Part shown: one piece after another, positions 1-7,159 of the stretch
How positions within the stretch are numbered: position 1 is the stretch's first letter
How the letters are laid out: every line of letters begins with the position of its first letter
From: CAZQDP01 sp964592375
Lineage (GTDB): Bacteria; Bacillota; Clostridia; RUG12999
DNA: 19,348 nucleotides
Direction of reading: 5' to 3'
Assembly: GCA_964592375.1 (NCBI GenBank)
Contig: CAZQDP010000047.1
Location: 1 to 19,348 of the forward strand
The notes under the pieces: model-generated
What the model was told of the DNA's origin: nothing
The model's input: only the letters and a program-made list of their open reading frames with translations
Database searches by the model: none
Program-made: the position numbers and the translations under genes

Positions 1-2274
1 GTAGGGAAAATTGTTTGCCATAAACCGTCCGTTTTAGTTTACCAGTTACAGAATTTAGCAAATGGATTTCAGAAAGATTGTATCCAAAACTGTATAGGTG
101 CCAGAAAAAGCAAGTCGTGGAATAATTGGAAATGTTGTATTTCTATAAAAAATACTAACAAGGGAGTTTTTTTAATTGTAGAGGATTTCGGTACTGAAGG
201 ATTAACAGGCCCTAATTTGTCATGTAGTGAAATCCAAGAAAAAATCAATAGAAATGAAGTCATTGATTCTTCTTGTCGTTTAGCTAGATTTTCGTCTCTA
301 AACAACTCAGGTGGTAACGAAAATGGGGCTGGCTTATACGGAGTTGGAAAAATTATTTATTCGGCATCTTCAGTCGATTATGTATATTATTTTGACTCTT
401 TACGTGATGATGGCTTGTATGTAGCAAATGTAAATGACAATGGTAGTCTTCTTGAATCGGCATTAGAAAATTCAGAAGCGGCAGATTACATAAAAGAGTT
501 TACAGGTCTTGACGCCAAAAATACAATTGGAACACGAGTTATAATAAAAAATCCAAAAGAAGAACTTGTAGAATCTATGAAAAATGGAGAAATTATTAAC
601 TACATTCAAGAGACATGGTGGCGCGTTTTAGATCGAATGGATGATTCCTTTGGTATATTTGTAAATGGCGAAAAAGTTCTTATGCCTCTTTCCGTTGAAT
701 ACACCAACGAGTATAATTTAAATTCAGATGCTATTTATCGAGAAGGTTATCGCGTTAAAAATTTCGGACTTTATGTATCTGACAAAAAAGAAAATTATTG
801 GAATGGTATAGCTTATTACAGAAAAGGCATGAAAATCGGCGATGTGGAGTTAAAAGATATCCCGGAAAAAATCAAGGATAAATTTTGGGGATATATCGAA
901 GTGGACGAAGCATGGGAAAATGAACTTGCTCAAATTGAAGATAAGGTCCATTTTGGAGTAAGCAAAGGTAAAAAGAACAAAAATTCATATCAATTTTTGA
1001 AAAATTACACTTCAGAAATTTTTAGAAAACTTATGGTAGAATGGGGATACACAAAAGACAAAGAACGAGATGACCAAAAATTAAGAGACGAACTGAAAGA
1101 AATAGCTGAAGAAGTTCAAGATTTATTCGACACATTGGGAGTTGAAGATTTAGGTGTAGGTCCCAAAAAGTCTGATTTTGATGTTAGATGGCAGAACATA
1201 AACTATCCAACTGCTGATTCACTAAGAGTTAATCACGGAGAGACAATTAGTTATGCGTTTAAAATTAAAAGTGAGTATCTCTCAAAAAAGACATTTGAAT
1301 ACGAATTGTCTGTAGTTTGTCCAAATGATAAATCACTGGTATGTTATTTGCACCACAATAAAGTGTCTTTAGAGTCTGGAAAGGAAATTTCTATTCCTCT
1401 TTCTCTAACTATTTCACCCAAAGTGGCAAAACAATATGAAGAAAATCGTATCATTTTAAAAGTTCATGTTCAAAACAGTGGAAAAGTAAAAGTTAAAGAG
1501 TTACCTTTCTTTTTTGATATAGAAAAACCCGATAACTCTCGTGAAGAGGTTGTATTAAGTTTGCATTCTTGTAAATTCCCCACTGAAGATAGCAGAAGAA
1601 TTAATTTTAATGAATCTCTAACTAATATCACTTATCGCATCGATAATAAGAGAGTAAATAATTTAAATTATAGGTTAAACGTAAGTGTACACAATGCGAC
1701 AGATCCAAGCACACCAAAACTTGTTGACATATGCTCAATTACAGGGAAATTAAAACCATTTGAGGAAGAGATAATAACAAATATTCCTGACATATTTTTC
1801 GAAAAAAAAGAATATCATAAGTATCTTGATAAAGGAATCCTTGAACTGCGAGCAAGAATAATTGCTACAGAAGACGATGGTGAGTTTGAAAAAGGAGATA
1901 AAATTACTGATTATCGTTTTAAAATATATTTCAATCGCGATGAAAAAAACGGGAAGTCAGATGCTTTTTTACCCAAACCTGTTGATGCTCCAGAGGATTG
2001 CAGGCGTTCGTGGTTTGAAAAAGATGGCAATGATAGAGTTATTAAGATAAACTGTAGTCACGGTGGATACTTGTTTGTCAAGGATTATCCCGATATGCAA
2101 AGGGGTTACATGAAGGAACAGATTTTAAAGCAATATGTTTTATTGTATTTAGATGAAGGTAAATTTAATATGTTCTGTGACCCACAAGAAAACCTCACAG
2201 ATTTTGATATTATTAAAGCTACGGATAAAATAATGTACAAAATTGAGGATATATTCGCAAAAAGTTTTAACTAG
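1..2274 (+). CDS. GHKL (MutL/MORC/Hsp90-like) ATPase, 5' end outside window
   Basis: The reading frame is open from base 1, so the TTG at 217 is not a credible start: it would remove the ATPase N-box. Numbering from base 1, an N-box-like segment DCIQNCIGA lies at about residues 26-34 (N30 fits the Mg-binding Asn; D26 is where Glu is usual). Motif D62-x-G64-xx-G67 follows, then a glycine-rich lid GAGLYGVGK (109-117) and a GTRVIIKNP strand. These are the ordered Bergerat-fold motifs. A charged helical middle follows, then two related beta-rich repeats (P403 and P527 mark equivalent points) and a C-terminal segment with INCSHGGY near residues 683-690. The nearest known relatives are bacterial MutL/MORC-like GHKL ATPases found in restriction and defence operons; placement there is inference. 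Its TAG stop lies inside the next gene's Shine-Dalgarno, so the two genes are coupled. AT-rich composition differs from the core genes downstream. Confidence 0.8.
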   Translation, partial: VGKIVCHKPSVLVYQLQNLANGFQKDCIQNCIGARKSKSWNNWKCCISIKNTNKGVFLIVEDFGTEGLTGPNLSCSEIQEKINRNEVIDSSCRLARFSSLNNSGGNENGAGLYGVGKIIYSASSVDYVYYFDSLRDDGLYVANVNDNGSLLESALENSEAADYIKEFTGLDAKNTIGTRVIIKNPKEELVESMKNGEIINYIQETWWRVLDRMDDSFGIFVNGEKVLMPLSVEYTNEYNLNSDAIYREGYRVKNFGLYVSDKKENYWNGIAYYRKGMKIGDVELKDIPEKIKDKFWGYIEVDEAWENELAQIEDKVHFGVSKGKKNKNSYQFLKNYTSEIFRKLMVEWGYTKDKERDDQKLRDELKEIAEEVQDLFDTLGVEDLGVGPKKSDFDVRWQNINYPTADSLRVNHGETISYAFKIKSEYLSKKTFEYELSVVCPNDKSLVCYLHHNKVSLESGKEISIPLSLTISPKVAKQYEENRIILKVHVQNSGKVKVKELPFFFDIEKPDNSREEVVLSLHSCKFPTEDSRRINFNESLTNITYRIDNKRVNNLNYRLNVSVHNATDPSTPKLVDICSITGKLKPFEEEIITNIPDIFFEKKEYHKYLDKGILELRARIIATEDDGEFEKGDKITDYRFKIYFNRDEKNGKSDAFLPKPVDAPEDCRRSWFEKDGNDRVIKINCSHGGYLFVKDYPDMQRGYMKEQILKQYVLLYLDEGKFNMFCDPQENLTDFDIIKATDKIMYKIEDIFAKSFN

Positions 2275-2284
2275 GAGTGAAAAA

Positions 2285-3055
2285 ATGAGTTACTTAATAG
2301 AAAAAGATGTGAGTGGTCATATTGTATATATTTACGATGGACTATTATTATCCGCTGATAAAGCAGCGTTTGATGATTTATTGCAGACATTAAGACAAGA
2401 TATTCCCTCTATTGAAGAGGGTCTGTCTACAGAGTATGGTAAATCTGTATTGTATAAATATTATTTAGGAAAATGTTTAAGTGATTACTTAGATAAGTTT
2501 AATGTTGCGCCTAAAGAACGTAAAAAATTTTGGGATGAAATCAAAGACTTTGCTACACAGGAGGAAAGAAAAAGAGAAGACGGAAAAAACTCGAAAACCA
2601 GAAGCTTTTATGAGCAATGTTATGTTTTATCACAAATTGAATTGGATGTTGTTGAAAAATTATCGTGGAGACAATGGCAAGACCTCCTAGATCGAATATC
2701 TAACCGAGAAGATGAAAGAATCTATAACTGGATAAAAAACAAAAAAGATAAGATACGCGAAGATGATTGGAGAGAATTTGAAAAGGCACTACATTTATAT
2801 TTAAAAGATAAAGACACATCTGTCTTTACAGATACTGAGCTTTATGATTTATATGACTCTATTTTAAATATGTGTTCTTTTTGGAGAGTTAATTTCCTTG
2901 AATTCGCTAAAACCAACTCCAAAAGTGCAAAAATTAAATCAAAAGCAAGAAGGTCAAAAAAATATCATGCCACTTGTTATGATTTGAAAAAACAAAAACG
3001 GTCCACCTTAAATGAAGATATTTATAGTGAAGCTTTTAAAATTGCGATGACTTAA
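2285..3055 (+). CDS. Unrecognised 257-residue predicted helical protein, partner of GHKL ATPase
   Basis: I do not recognise this family. The chosen ATG at 2285 has AGGAG at 2273-2277 with a 7-base spacer; an in-frame TTG at 2243 lies inside the previous gene and lacks support. The protein has no signal peptide and no clear membrane segment. It is rich in charged residues and Trp, reads as mostly helical, and contains an aromatic block LSWRQWQDLLDR near residues 130-141 followed by an acidic-basic helix. The last 50 residues are Lys/Arg-rich, which would suit nucleic-acid contact. No catalytic motif is evident: no PD-(D/E)XK, HNH, Walker or SAM-binding pattern. Stop-to-start coupling with the GHKL ATPase and a terminator about 80 bases downstream suggest it is the last gene of that operon and works with the ATPase. 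Its role as an adaptor or DNA-binding subunit is a guess. Confidence 0.75.
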   Translation: MSYLIEKDVSGHIVYIYDGLLLSADKAAFDDLLQTLRQDIPSIEEGLSTEYGKSVLYKYYLGKCLSDYLDKFNVAPKERKKFWDEIKDFATQEERKREDGKNSKTRSFYEQCYVLSQIELDVVEKLSWRQWQDLLDRISNREDERIYNWIKNKKDKIREDDWREFEKALHLYLKDKDTSVFTDTELYDLYDSILNMCSFWRVNFLEFAKTNSKSAKIKSKARRSKKYHATCYDLKKQKRSTLNEDIYSEAFKIAMT

Positions 3056-3136
3056 TAAATATATTATTTAAGAAACACCCTCTAAGTGGTTGCAACAATC
3101 TAACTACTATCAAATGCAAATAATCTACGAACCAAC
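3056..3136. other. Short intergenic stretch
   Basis: AT-rich trailer between the helical protein and the terminator. No coding frame, RNA gene or repeat is visible. Confidence 0.5.
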
Positions 3137-3177
3137 AAAACGACCTCCGTTCAATCAAGAATAGAAGTCGTTTTTCT
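3137..3177 (+). terminator. Rho-independent terminator of the GHKL operon
   Basis: AAAACGAC at 3137-3144 pairs with GTCGTTTT at 3167-3174. An inner TTC/GAA pairing shortens the loop, and a T-rich tail follows. It ends the AT-rich + strand unit. Confidence 0.75.
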
Positions 3178-3217
3178 TATATGTGTGGTAAAAAGCCTTA
3201 TTTCAAGCCTTTTTCAA

Positions 3218-3260
3218 TGCATAAAACAAAAGAACCTAACCAATTAAGGTTAAGTTCTTT
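3218..3260 (-). terminator. Terminator of tRNA-Leu
   Basis: The arms at 3229-3241 and 3248-3260 form a 13-base inverted repeat with one mismatch (AAAGAACCTAACC against GGTTAAGTTCTTT). Read on the - strand the stem is followed by TTTGTTTTATG, a T-rich tail. It lies 24 bases beyond the tRNA CCA end, so it fits as the tRNA terminator. Confidence 0.75.
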
Positions 3261-3264
3261 GTAT

Positions 3265-3279
3265 CCTACAAGTTGTAGG
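3265..3279. repeat. 15-base near-perfect palindrome beside the tRNA 3' end
   Basis: CCTACAA-G-TTGTAGG is a 7+1+7 palindrome only 4 bases from the tRNA CCA. It could fold as a small trailer hairpin or be a dimeric protein-binding site, such as part of an attachment site. No second copy is visible in this window. Confidence 0.5.
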
Positions 3280-3283
3280 GTTT

Positions 3284-3369
3284 TGGTGCAGGTGAAGGGA
3301 CTTGAACCCCCACCCCGTTACCGGGAGCAGATTTTGAGTCTGCCATGTCTGCCATTCCATCACACCTGC
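3284..3369 (-). tRNA. tRNA-Leu (anticodon CAA), CCA encoded
   Basis: Read on the - strand, the acceptor arms GCAGGTG and CACCTGC pair perfectly, with discriminator A and an encoded CCA at 3284-3286. The D-arm has the ATG/CAT stem, the anticodon stem is GCAGA/TCTGC around loop CTCAAAA (anticodon CAA, reads UUG), the long variable arm pairs CCCG with CGGG, and the T-loop is TTCAAGT. The long variable arm and anticodon agree on leucine. It has its own promoter and terminator. Its 3' end faces the AT-rich block, the usual geometry for islands integrated at tRNA genes. Confidence 0.95.
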
Positions 3370-3410
3370 ACATTTTATGGATGATATCATGATGCCGCAG
3401 ACAAGAATGT

Positions 3411-3439
3411 ATTATAGCACATTTTTTTAAAAAAAGCAA
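3411..3439 (-). promoter_or_regulatory. Promoter of tRNA-Leu
   Basis: On the - strand TTGCTT (3434-3439) and TATAAT (3411-3416) are separated by exactly 17 bases. The spacer contains a T7A7 tract. The predicted start is about 35 bases before the tRNA 5' end. It lies directly behind the UroD-like gene stop. Confidence 0.8.
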
Positions 3440-3460
3440 TATCTAATTTTTAATTTTTTT

Positions 3461-4540
3461 CTAATTTTTTTGCCAATCTTCAGGTGTATGGCCTGTTTCC
3501 ACCCTTGCATTAAAATATGCCACCAAATTTTCCATGGGAATATTGCCGTGAATGCCGCCCGGGGTGGACATGGCAAAACCGGGGATATCCTTGGTTTTTC
3601 GGTGCACTTCTTTGGTGTGCCGCGCTACTTCCTCGGGCGTGCCAAAGGTCAAAATATTGGTTTCAATGCCGCCGATGATAATTTTATCGCCAAAATGTGC
3701 GATGATTTTATCAAAGTCCGTTGCAGGGTTTTCCAGCATAACGCCGTCTACGCCCACCTCTTTTAATCTTGGGAAAAAGGTCTCCATATTTCCGTCTGCC
3801 GTGAGGATGATTTTCTTTCCTTGCTTTTTGGGGATTGCAAAGAGCTCTTGATACCTTGGGAAAATATATTCATCGTACCAAGCAGGCGAAAAAACAGGCC
3901 CATTCGCATTTGCCAGGTCATCATGCACAAAAACAAAAGGACTATCCACGCTGCTAAGCAGCTCCATGGCAAGTTTGGACTGTTCAAAGGCCTTATCTAA
4001 GAATTTTGTTTGAAAGCCCACAGGGTCTATGGAAGCGGCCAGCATAAAGACCTCCCAGCCAAGGCATTCCACTCCCCACATAAAAAATGTGGTATAGAAC
4101 ATGTAATAATATAGGCCAATGTCCCCTACTGCTGCCATGCGCTCCGCAATTTCGGTAGCATCCATGCGATGGGGCACCGGAGTGATGAGCTTTTGATAAT
4201 CCAACTCTACACTTTCGGCCTCTAAAAAATCGTCCACATCCGCATAGGGATAGTGAAAGCGCATATATGTATCATACATTCCCAAATGGGCTCTGCCGTA
4301 GCCATTGCCATCGTCTGTGCTCTCGCCCGGCTTTAACGGCTTTGGTGCATTTTCAAGGGGCACACGGTTGATGATATCAATGCCCAGCTTGTGGTATGCC
4401 CGAAGAAATGCTTCTTTTGTATTTTGGAATGGATCTAGTCCCGACGCCAGTGCAATGATGCCGGGATGGTTGAGGGTTTCCTTTGAAGGGCCTTTTGCAG
4501 GCTTTTTTCCGCTTGCAAGTGCCAAAACATCTTTTATCAT
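3461..4540 (-). CDS. Uroporphyrinogen decarboxylase-family protein (URO-D/MtaA superfamily), function unassigned
   Basis: The 359-residue protein matches the URO-D fold family in length and in C-terminal landmarks: GVMLENPATDF (267-277), the GDKIIIGGIET strand-loop (284-294) and a STPGGIHGNIP segment (325-335). Family members either decarboxylate uroporphyrinogen or transfer methyl groups from corrinoid proteins to thiols. Here the position that carries the zinc-binding His-x-Cys-Gly in MtaA/CmuA-type methyltransferases reads ILTADGN (245-251), and no partner Cys appears near the C-terminus, so a zinc-thiolate methyltransferase is unlikely. No heme or cobalamin genes are nearby. A bona fide HemE is also doubtful because the family's N-terminal porphyrin-binding signature is not seen. 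The ATG at 4538-4540 has AGAAGG 8 bases upstream (4549-4554). It is the last gene of the six-gene - strand block, 25 bases after rdgB. Confidence 0.8.
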   Translation of the reverse strand: MIKDVLALASGKKPAKGPSKETLNHPGIIALASGLDPFQNTKEAFLRAYHKLGIDIINRVPLENAPKPLKPGESTDDGNGYGRAHLGMYDTYMRFHYPYADVDDFLEAESVELDYQKLITPVPHRMDATEIAERMAAVGDIGLYYYMFYTTFFMWGVECLGWEVFMLAASIDPVGFQTKFLDKAFEQSKLAMELLSSVDSPFVFVHDDLANANGPVFSPAWYDEYIFPRYQELFAIPKKQGKKIILTADGNMETFFPRLKEVGVDGVMLENPATDFDKIIAHFGDKIIIGGIETNILTFGTPEEVARHTKEVHRKTKDIPGFAMSTPGGIHGNIPMENLVAYFNARVETGHTPEDWQKN

Positions 4541-4565
4541 TTTGTGAACCTTCTTTTTGTTATTA

Positions 4566-5147
4566 TTATATTTGCCTATTTTTCAGTTTTTCGCTCAGCA
4601 AACGCAGTGCACGGCCTCTATGGCTGATGCTGTTTTTTTCTTCTGCCAAAAGCTCTGCAAAGCTGCGATCCCATTCATTTGGAAAAAAAATGGGGTCATA
4701 CCCAAAACCGCCGCTTCCAAGGCACGTATAGCCTATGCTGCCTTCGCACTCGCCTCTTGCAATTACAATGTCCTCTTCCGTTAACGCTATGGCCACGACC
4801 GATACAAACCTGGCACTTCTGCACAATGCACTTCCAAGTTCACTTAGCAGTTTATTTACCCTATCCTCATCACTGCCCGGCGCATACCTTGCAGAGTGCA
4901 CACCGGGGGCGCCGCCCAAATGGTCTACCTCCAAACCGGAATCATCGGAAAGTGCCGGAAAGCCTGCGGCTTTCATAAATGCCACCGCTTTGATAACGGC
5001 ATTTTCTTCAAATGTACTTCCATTTTCCTCCGGTTCAAAGTGCAGACCAGCTTCCTTTGCGGAAATGACGATAAAGCCCATGGGCTCTAAAATTTCTTTT
5101 AGTTCCTTTAATTTTCCCGGGTTATTTGTTGCCGCCAAAATTTTCAT
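4566..5147 (-). CDS. rdgB: dITP/XTP pyrophosphatase (RdgB/HAM1 family)
   Basis: Hydrolyses non-canonical purine nucleoside triphosphates (dITP, ITP, XTP) to monophosphate and pyrophosphate, keeping deaminated purines out of DNA and RNA. At 193 residues it has normal family length and all landmarks: ATNNPGKLKE at 6-15, SDDSGLEVD at 67-75 with the catalytic Asp pair, PGVHSARYA at 81-89, GSGGFGYDPIF at 144-154 and the substrate-binding KNSISHRGRAL at 171-181. The ATG at 5145-5147 begins directly with the conserved N-terminal strand; a modest AAGGG precedes it. It follows fakA by 32 bases and precedes the UroD-like gene by 25, so it is probably co-transcribed with both. Confidence 0.96.
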   Translation of the reverse strand: MKILAATNNPGKLKELKEILEPMGFIVISAKEAGLHFEPEENGSTFEENAVIKAVAFMKAAGFPALSDDSGLEVDHLGGAPGVHSARYAPGSDEDRVNKLLSELGSALCRSARFVSVVAIALTEEDIVIARGECEGSIGYTCLGSGGFGYDPIFFPNEWDRSFAELLAEEKNSISHRGRALRLLSEKLKNRQI

Positions 5148-5179
5148 GCCAATCGCCCTTCCATGCTCTTTTTGATTTG

Positions 5180-6772
5180 TTATTCAATGGAAATAATATA
5201 ATAATATACCGGCTGGCCGCCGAATTGCATGGATATATCCACTGCTGGGAACGCTTTTTGGATATGAGATTGCAGCCACTGATTTTCCTGCTCGCTAATC
5301 TCAGCGGAGCTATAAATTGTGACAATTCCACTATTATCTGTAATCATATTCTTCACAAGCTCAAAAGCAACCTTGGCAGGCTTGCTTCCTTTTGCCAAAA
5401 TATTGTCTCCCGCAAGGCCTATGATATCTCCTTGCTTGATGACCCTTCGGCCTACCTTGCTGTCTCTCACCGCCCAGGTGACAGAAGCGGTCTTTACCTG
5501 CCGCAAGGCCTCTTCCATGATTTGTAGGTTACAGGAAGCATCCTCTGCCTCATCAAAGGCAAGCAGTGCGGAAATCCCCTCCGTAACCGTTGAGGTAGGG
5601 ATTACAATCAACTTCCCGTCATATAGCTCCTGCGCCTGATGGGCCGCCAAAATAACATTTTTATTGTTGGGCAAAAGATAAATAACTTCTGCACGGATGG
5701 ACTGCACGGCAAGAAGCAGATCCCCTGCACTTGGGTTCATGGTCTGACCACCCTCCACCACCACATCTGCACCGATTTGTCCAAAGATATCCGAAAAGCC
5801 CGCTCCCGCACTGACCACAACAAATGCATATGGCTTTTTGGGTTTACTATTTAATTTTTGCCTTAGCTGAGCACGCATATTGTCAATTTTTATACCTTCA
5901 ATTTCGCCGATTGTAAGTGCTTTTTCGATGACGAGGCCAGGATTGTCGGTATGAATATGCACCTTCACAAGTGCTTCTTCATTCACCCACACAAGGCTAT
6001 CGCCCATGGGTTCAATTTCTGCCTTCATTTCGCCGCAATCTCCTGCATCCTCTGGTTTATTTATGATAAATTCAGTGCAATAGGTAAAGCGTATATCTTC
6101 CTGGGTCTGCTCTTTCTCCGGCAGGGGAATATCTTGCACTACCTCCTCTTGGTTTTGTATGCAATCAATTGCACTGCCTGTTTTCACCGCATGGAGCATT
6201 CCTTCCAGTACATACACCCAGCCCTGCCCACCTGCATCAACAACGCCTGCTGCTTTGAGTTTTGGCAGTAGCTTTGGGGTCTGCTCCAAAGAAATTTTGG
6301 CCTGCCCCAGCGTGGCGAAAAGAACCTCTTCCAGTGAATTTGCATTTTCAAGTGCCAATGCCGCCTTTGCGCTTTCTTTTGCCACAGTCAGAATAGTGCC
6401 CTCCACGGGATTCACAACCGCAGCATATGCGGTGATGGCGCCTGCCATCAGAGCTTTTGCCATGGCCATGGGGCTGAGCTGCTCCACCTTTTTCAGCTCT
6501 GCCGACATGCCCCTAAAAAGCTGAGAAAGGATCACTCCGGAGTTTCCTCGTGCACTCTTTAGTGTTGCTACCGCAATTTGCTCGGCGGCCTCTTTGAGCG
6601 ACAGCTCCATTGCCGCCTGTGCGGCCATACAGGCACCGTTCATGGTCATGCACATATTTTTACCGGTATCCCCATCGGGAACCGGAAATACATTCATTGC
6701 ATCTAAGGCCTCTGCGTTATTTTTCACATTGTTTGCCGCAGAAATCACCATAAGAGCATACATATTAGACAT
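5180..6772 (-). CDS. fakA: Fatty-acid kinase ATP-binding subunit FakA (YloV, DAK2 family)
   Basis: FakA phosphorylates fatty acids presented by a FakB (DegV) carrier to give acyl-phosphate for phospholipid synthesis. The 530-residue length fits. The N-terminal DhaL-like domain (about 1-195) carries NVFPVPDGDTGKNM at 27-40, with the Mg/ATP-binding Asp residues, SARGNSGVILSQ at 73-84 and VDAGGQGW at 178-185. The middle domain has C232 in YCTEF and H272/H274 in VHIHTD, consistent with the zinc site reported for FakA. The C-terminal domain keeps GGQTMNPS at 341-348 and ends with GGQPVYYYIIS, typical of the family. ATG 6770-6772 has GGAGG at 6781-6785. It lies 22 bases after yloU, the conserved Firmicute pairing. 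No FakB gene is in the window. Confidence 0.93.
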   Translation of the reverse strand: MSNMYALMVISAANNVKNNAEALDAMNVFPVPDGDTGKNMCMTMNGACMAAQAAMELSLKEAAEQIAVATLKSARGNSGVILSQLFRGMSAELKKVEQLSPMAMAKALMAGAITAYAAVVNPVEGTILTVAKESAKAALALENANSLEEVLFATLGQAKISLEQTPKLLPKLKAAGVVDAGGQGWVYVLEGMLHAVKTGSAIDCIQNQEEVVQDIPLPEKEQTQEDIRFTYCTEFIINKPEDAGDCGEMKAEIEPMGDSLVWVNEEALVKVHIHTDNPGLVIEKALTIGEIEGIKIDNMRAQLRQKLNSKPKKPYAFVVVSAGAGFSDIFGQIGADVVVEGGQTMNPSAGDLLLAVQSIRAEVIYLLPNNKNVILAAHQAQELYDGKLIVIPTSTVTEGISALLAFDEAEDASCNLQIMEEALRQVKTASVTWAVRDSKVGRRVIKQGDIIGLAGDNILAKGSKPAKVAFELVKNMITDNSGIVTIYSSAEISEQENQWLQSHIQKAFPAVDISMQFGGQPVYYYIISIE

Positions 6773-6794
6773 CCGCTATTCCTCCTAATCCAAA

Positions 6795-7145
6795 TCAGTT
6801 GACTCTCCCAATCTCATCCACACGTACATTGACGCAGGATACCTTGCAACCGGTCATTTTCTCCACCTGATAAATGACACCATCCCGAATATTGGCACTG
6901 ATGCTGTCCATATTCACGCCGTAGGCTGCCACAATATAGATGTCAATCGCAATAGCTCCCTTTTGAGCCTTGACCTTTACGCCTCTGGTACTGCCTATCT
7001 CAGGAGTAAGTTTTACACGCTTGCCTTTTCCCTTGTCGGACAGGGCAAGCACACCGTAGCAACCAAGTGCGATGATTGCGGATATTTTAATGATAACCAC
7101 ATCCGATACGCCAACTTCACCATAAAGATTTTGATTTTTAAGCAT
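6795..7145 (-). CDS. yloU: Asp23/Gls24 family envelope-stress protein YloU
   Basis: A 116-residue Asp23/Gls24 (DUF322) protein, with the family pattern GEVGVSDVVIIKISAIIA near the N-terminus, a central strand AIAIDIYIVAAYGVN, and a V-KMTGCKVSCVNVRVDEI end. Family members are small cytosolic proteins linked to cell-envelope homeostasis; the biochemical role is unknown. The frame runs further upstream, but ATG 7143-7145 is chosen because AGGAGGAG at 7153-7160 precedes it with a 7-base spacer, and the extra upstream residues overlap the histidine kinase gene. It is followed by fakA at 22 bases, the usual yloU-yloV arrangement. The preceding kinase stop lies inside this gene's ribosome binding site, which implies translational coupling. 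Confidence 0.92.
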   Translation of the reverse strand: MLKNQNLYGEVGVSDVVIIKISAIIALGCYGVLALSDKGKGKRVKLTPEIGSTRGVKVKAQKGAIAIDIYIVAAYGVNMDSISANIRDGVIYQVEKMTGCKVSCVNVRVDEIGRVN

Positions 7146-7159
7146 TTTTGTGCTCCTCC

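Noticed and set aside
217..219. TTG as the start of the GHKL ATPase
   Set aside because: The frame is open to base 1 and the ATPase N-box and DxGxxGL motif lie upstream of 217, so the gene begins outside the window.
3193..3213. AAGCCTT pair as a hairpin
   Set aside because: The two copies are direct, not inverted, and cannot form a stem of useful length.
3181..3384. 67-codon + strand open frame
   Set aside because: It runs antisense through the tRNA-Leu gene and its terminator.
4735..5175. 146-codon + strand open frame
   Set aside because: It is opposite rdgB, which has all family motifs, and has no ribosome binding site or recognisable product.
6159..6524. 121-codon + strand open frame
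   Set aside because: It is the antisense of conserved fakA sequence; the Ser/Ala-rich product is typical of a shadow frame.
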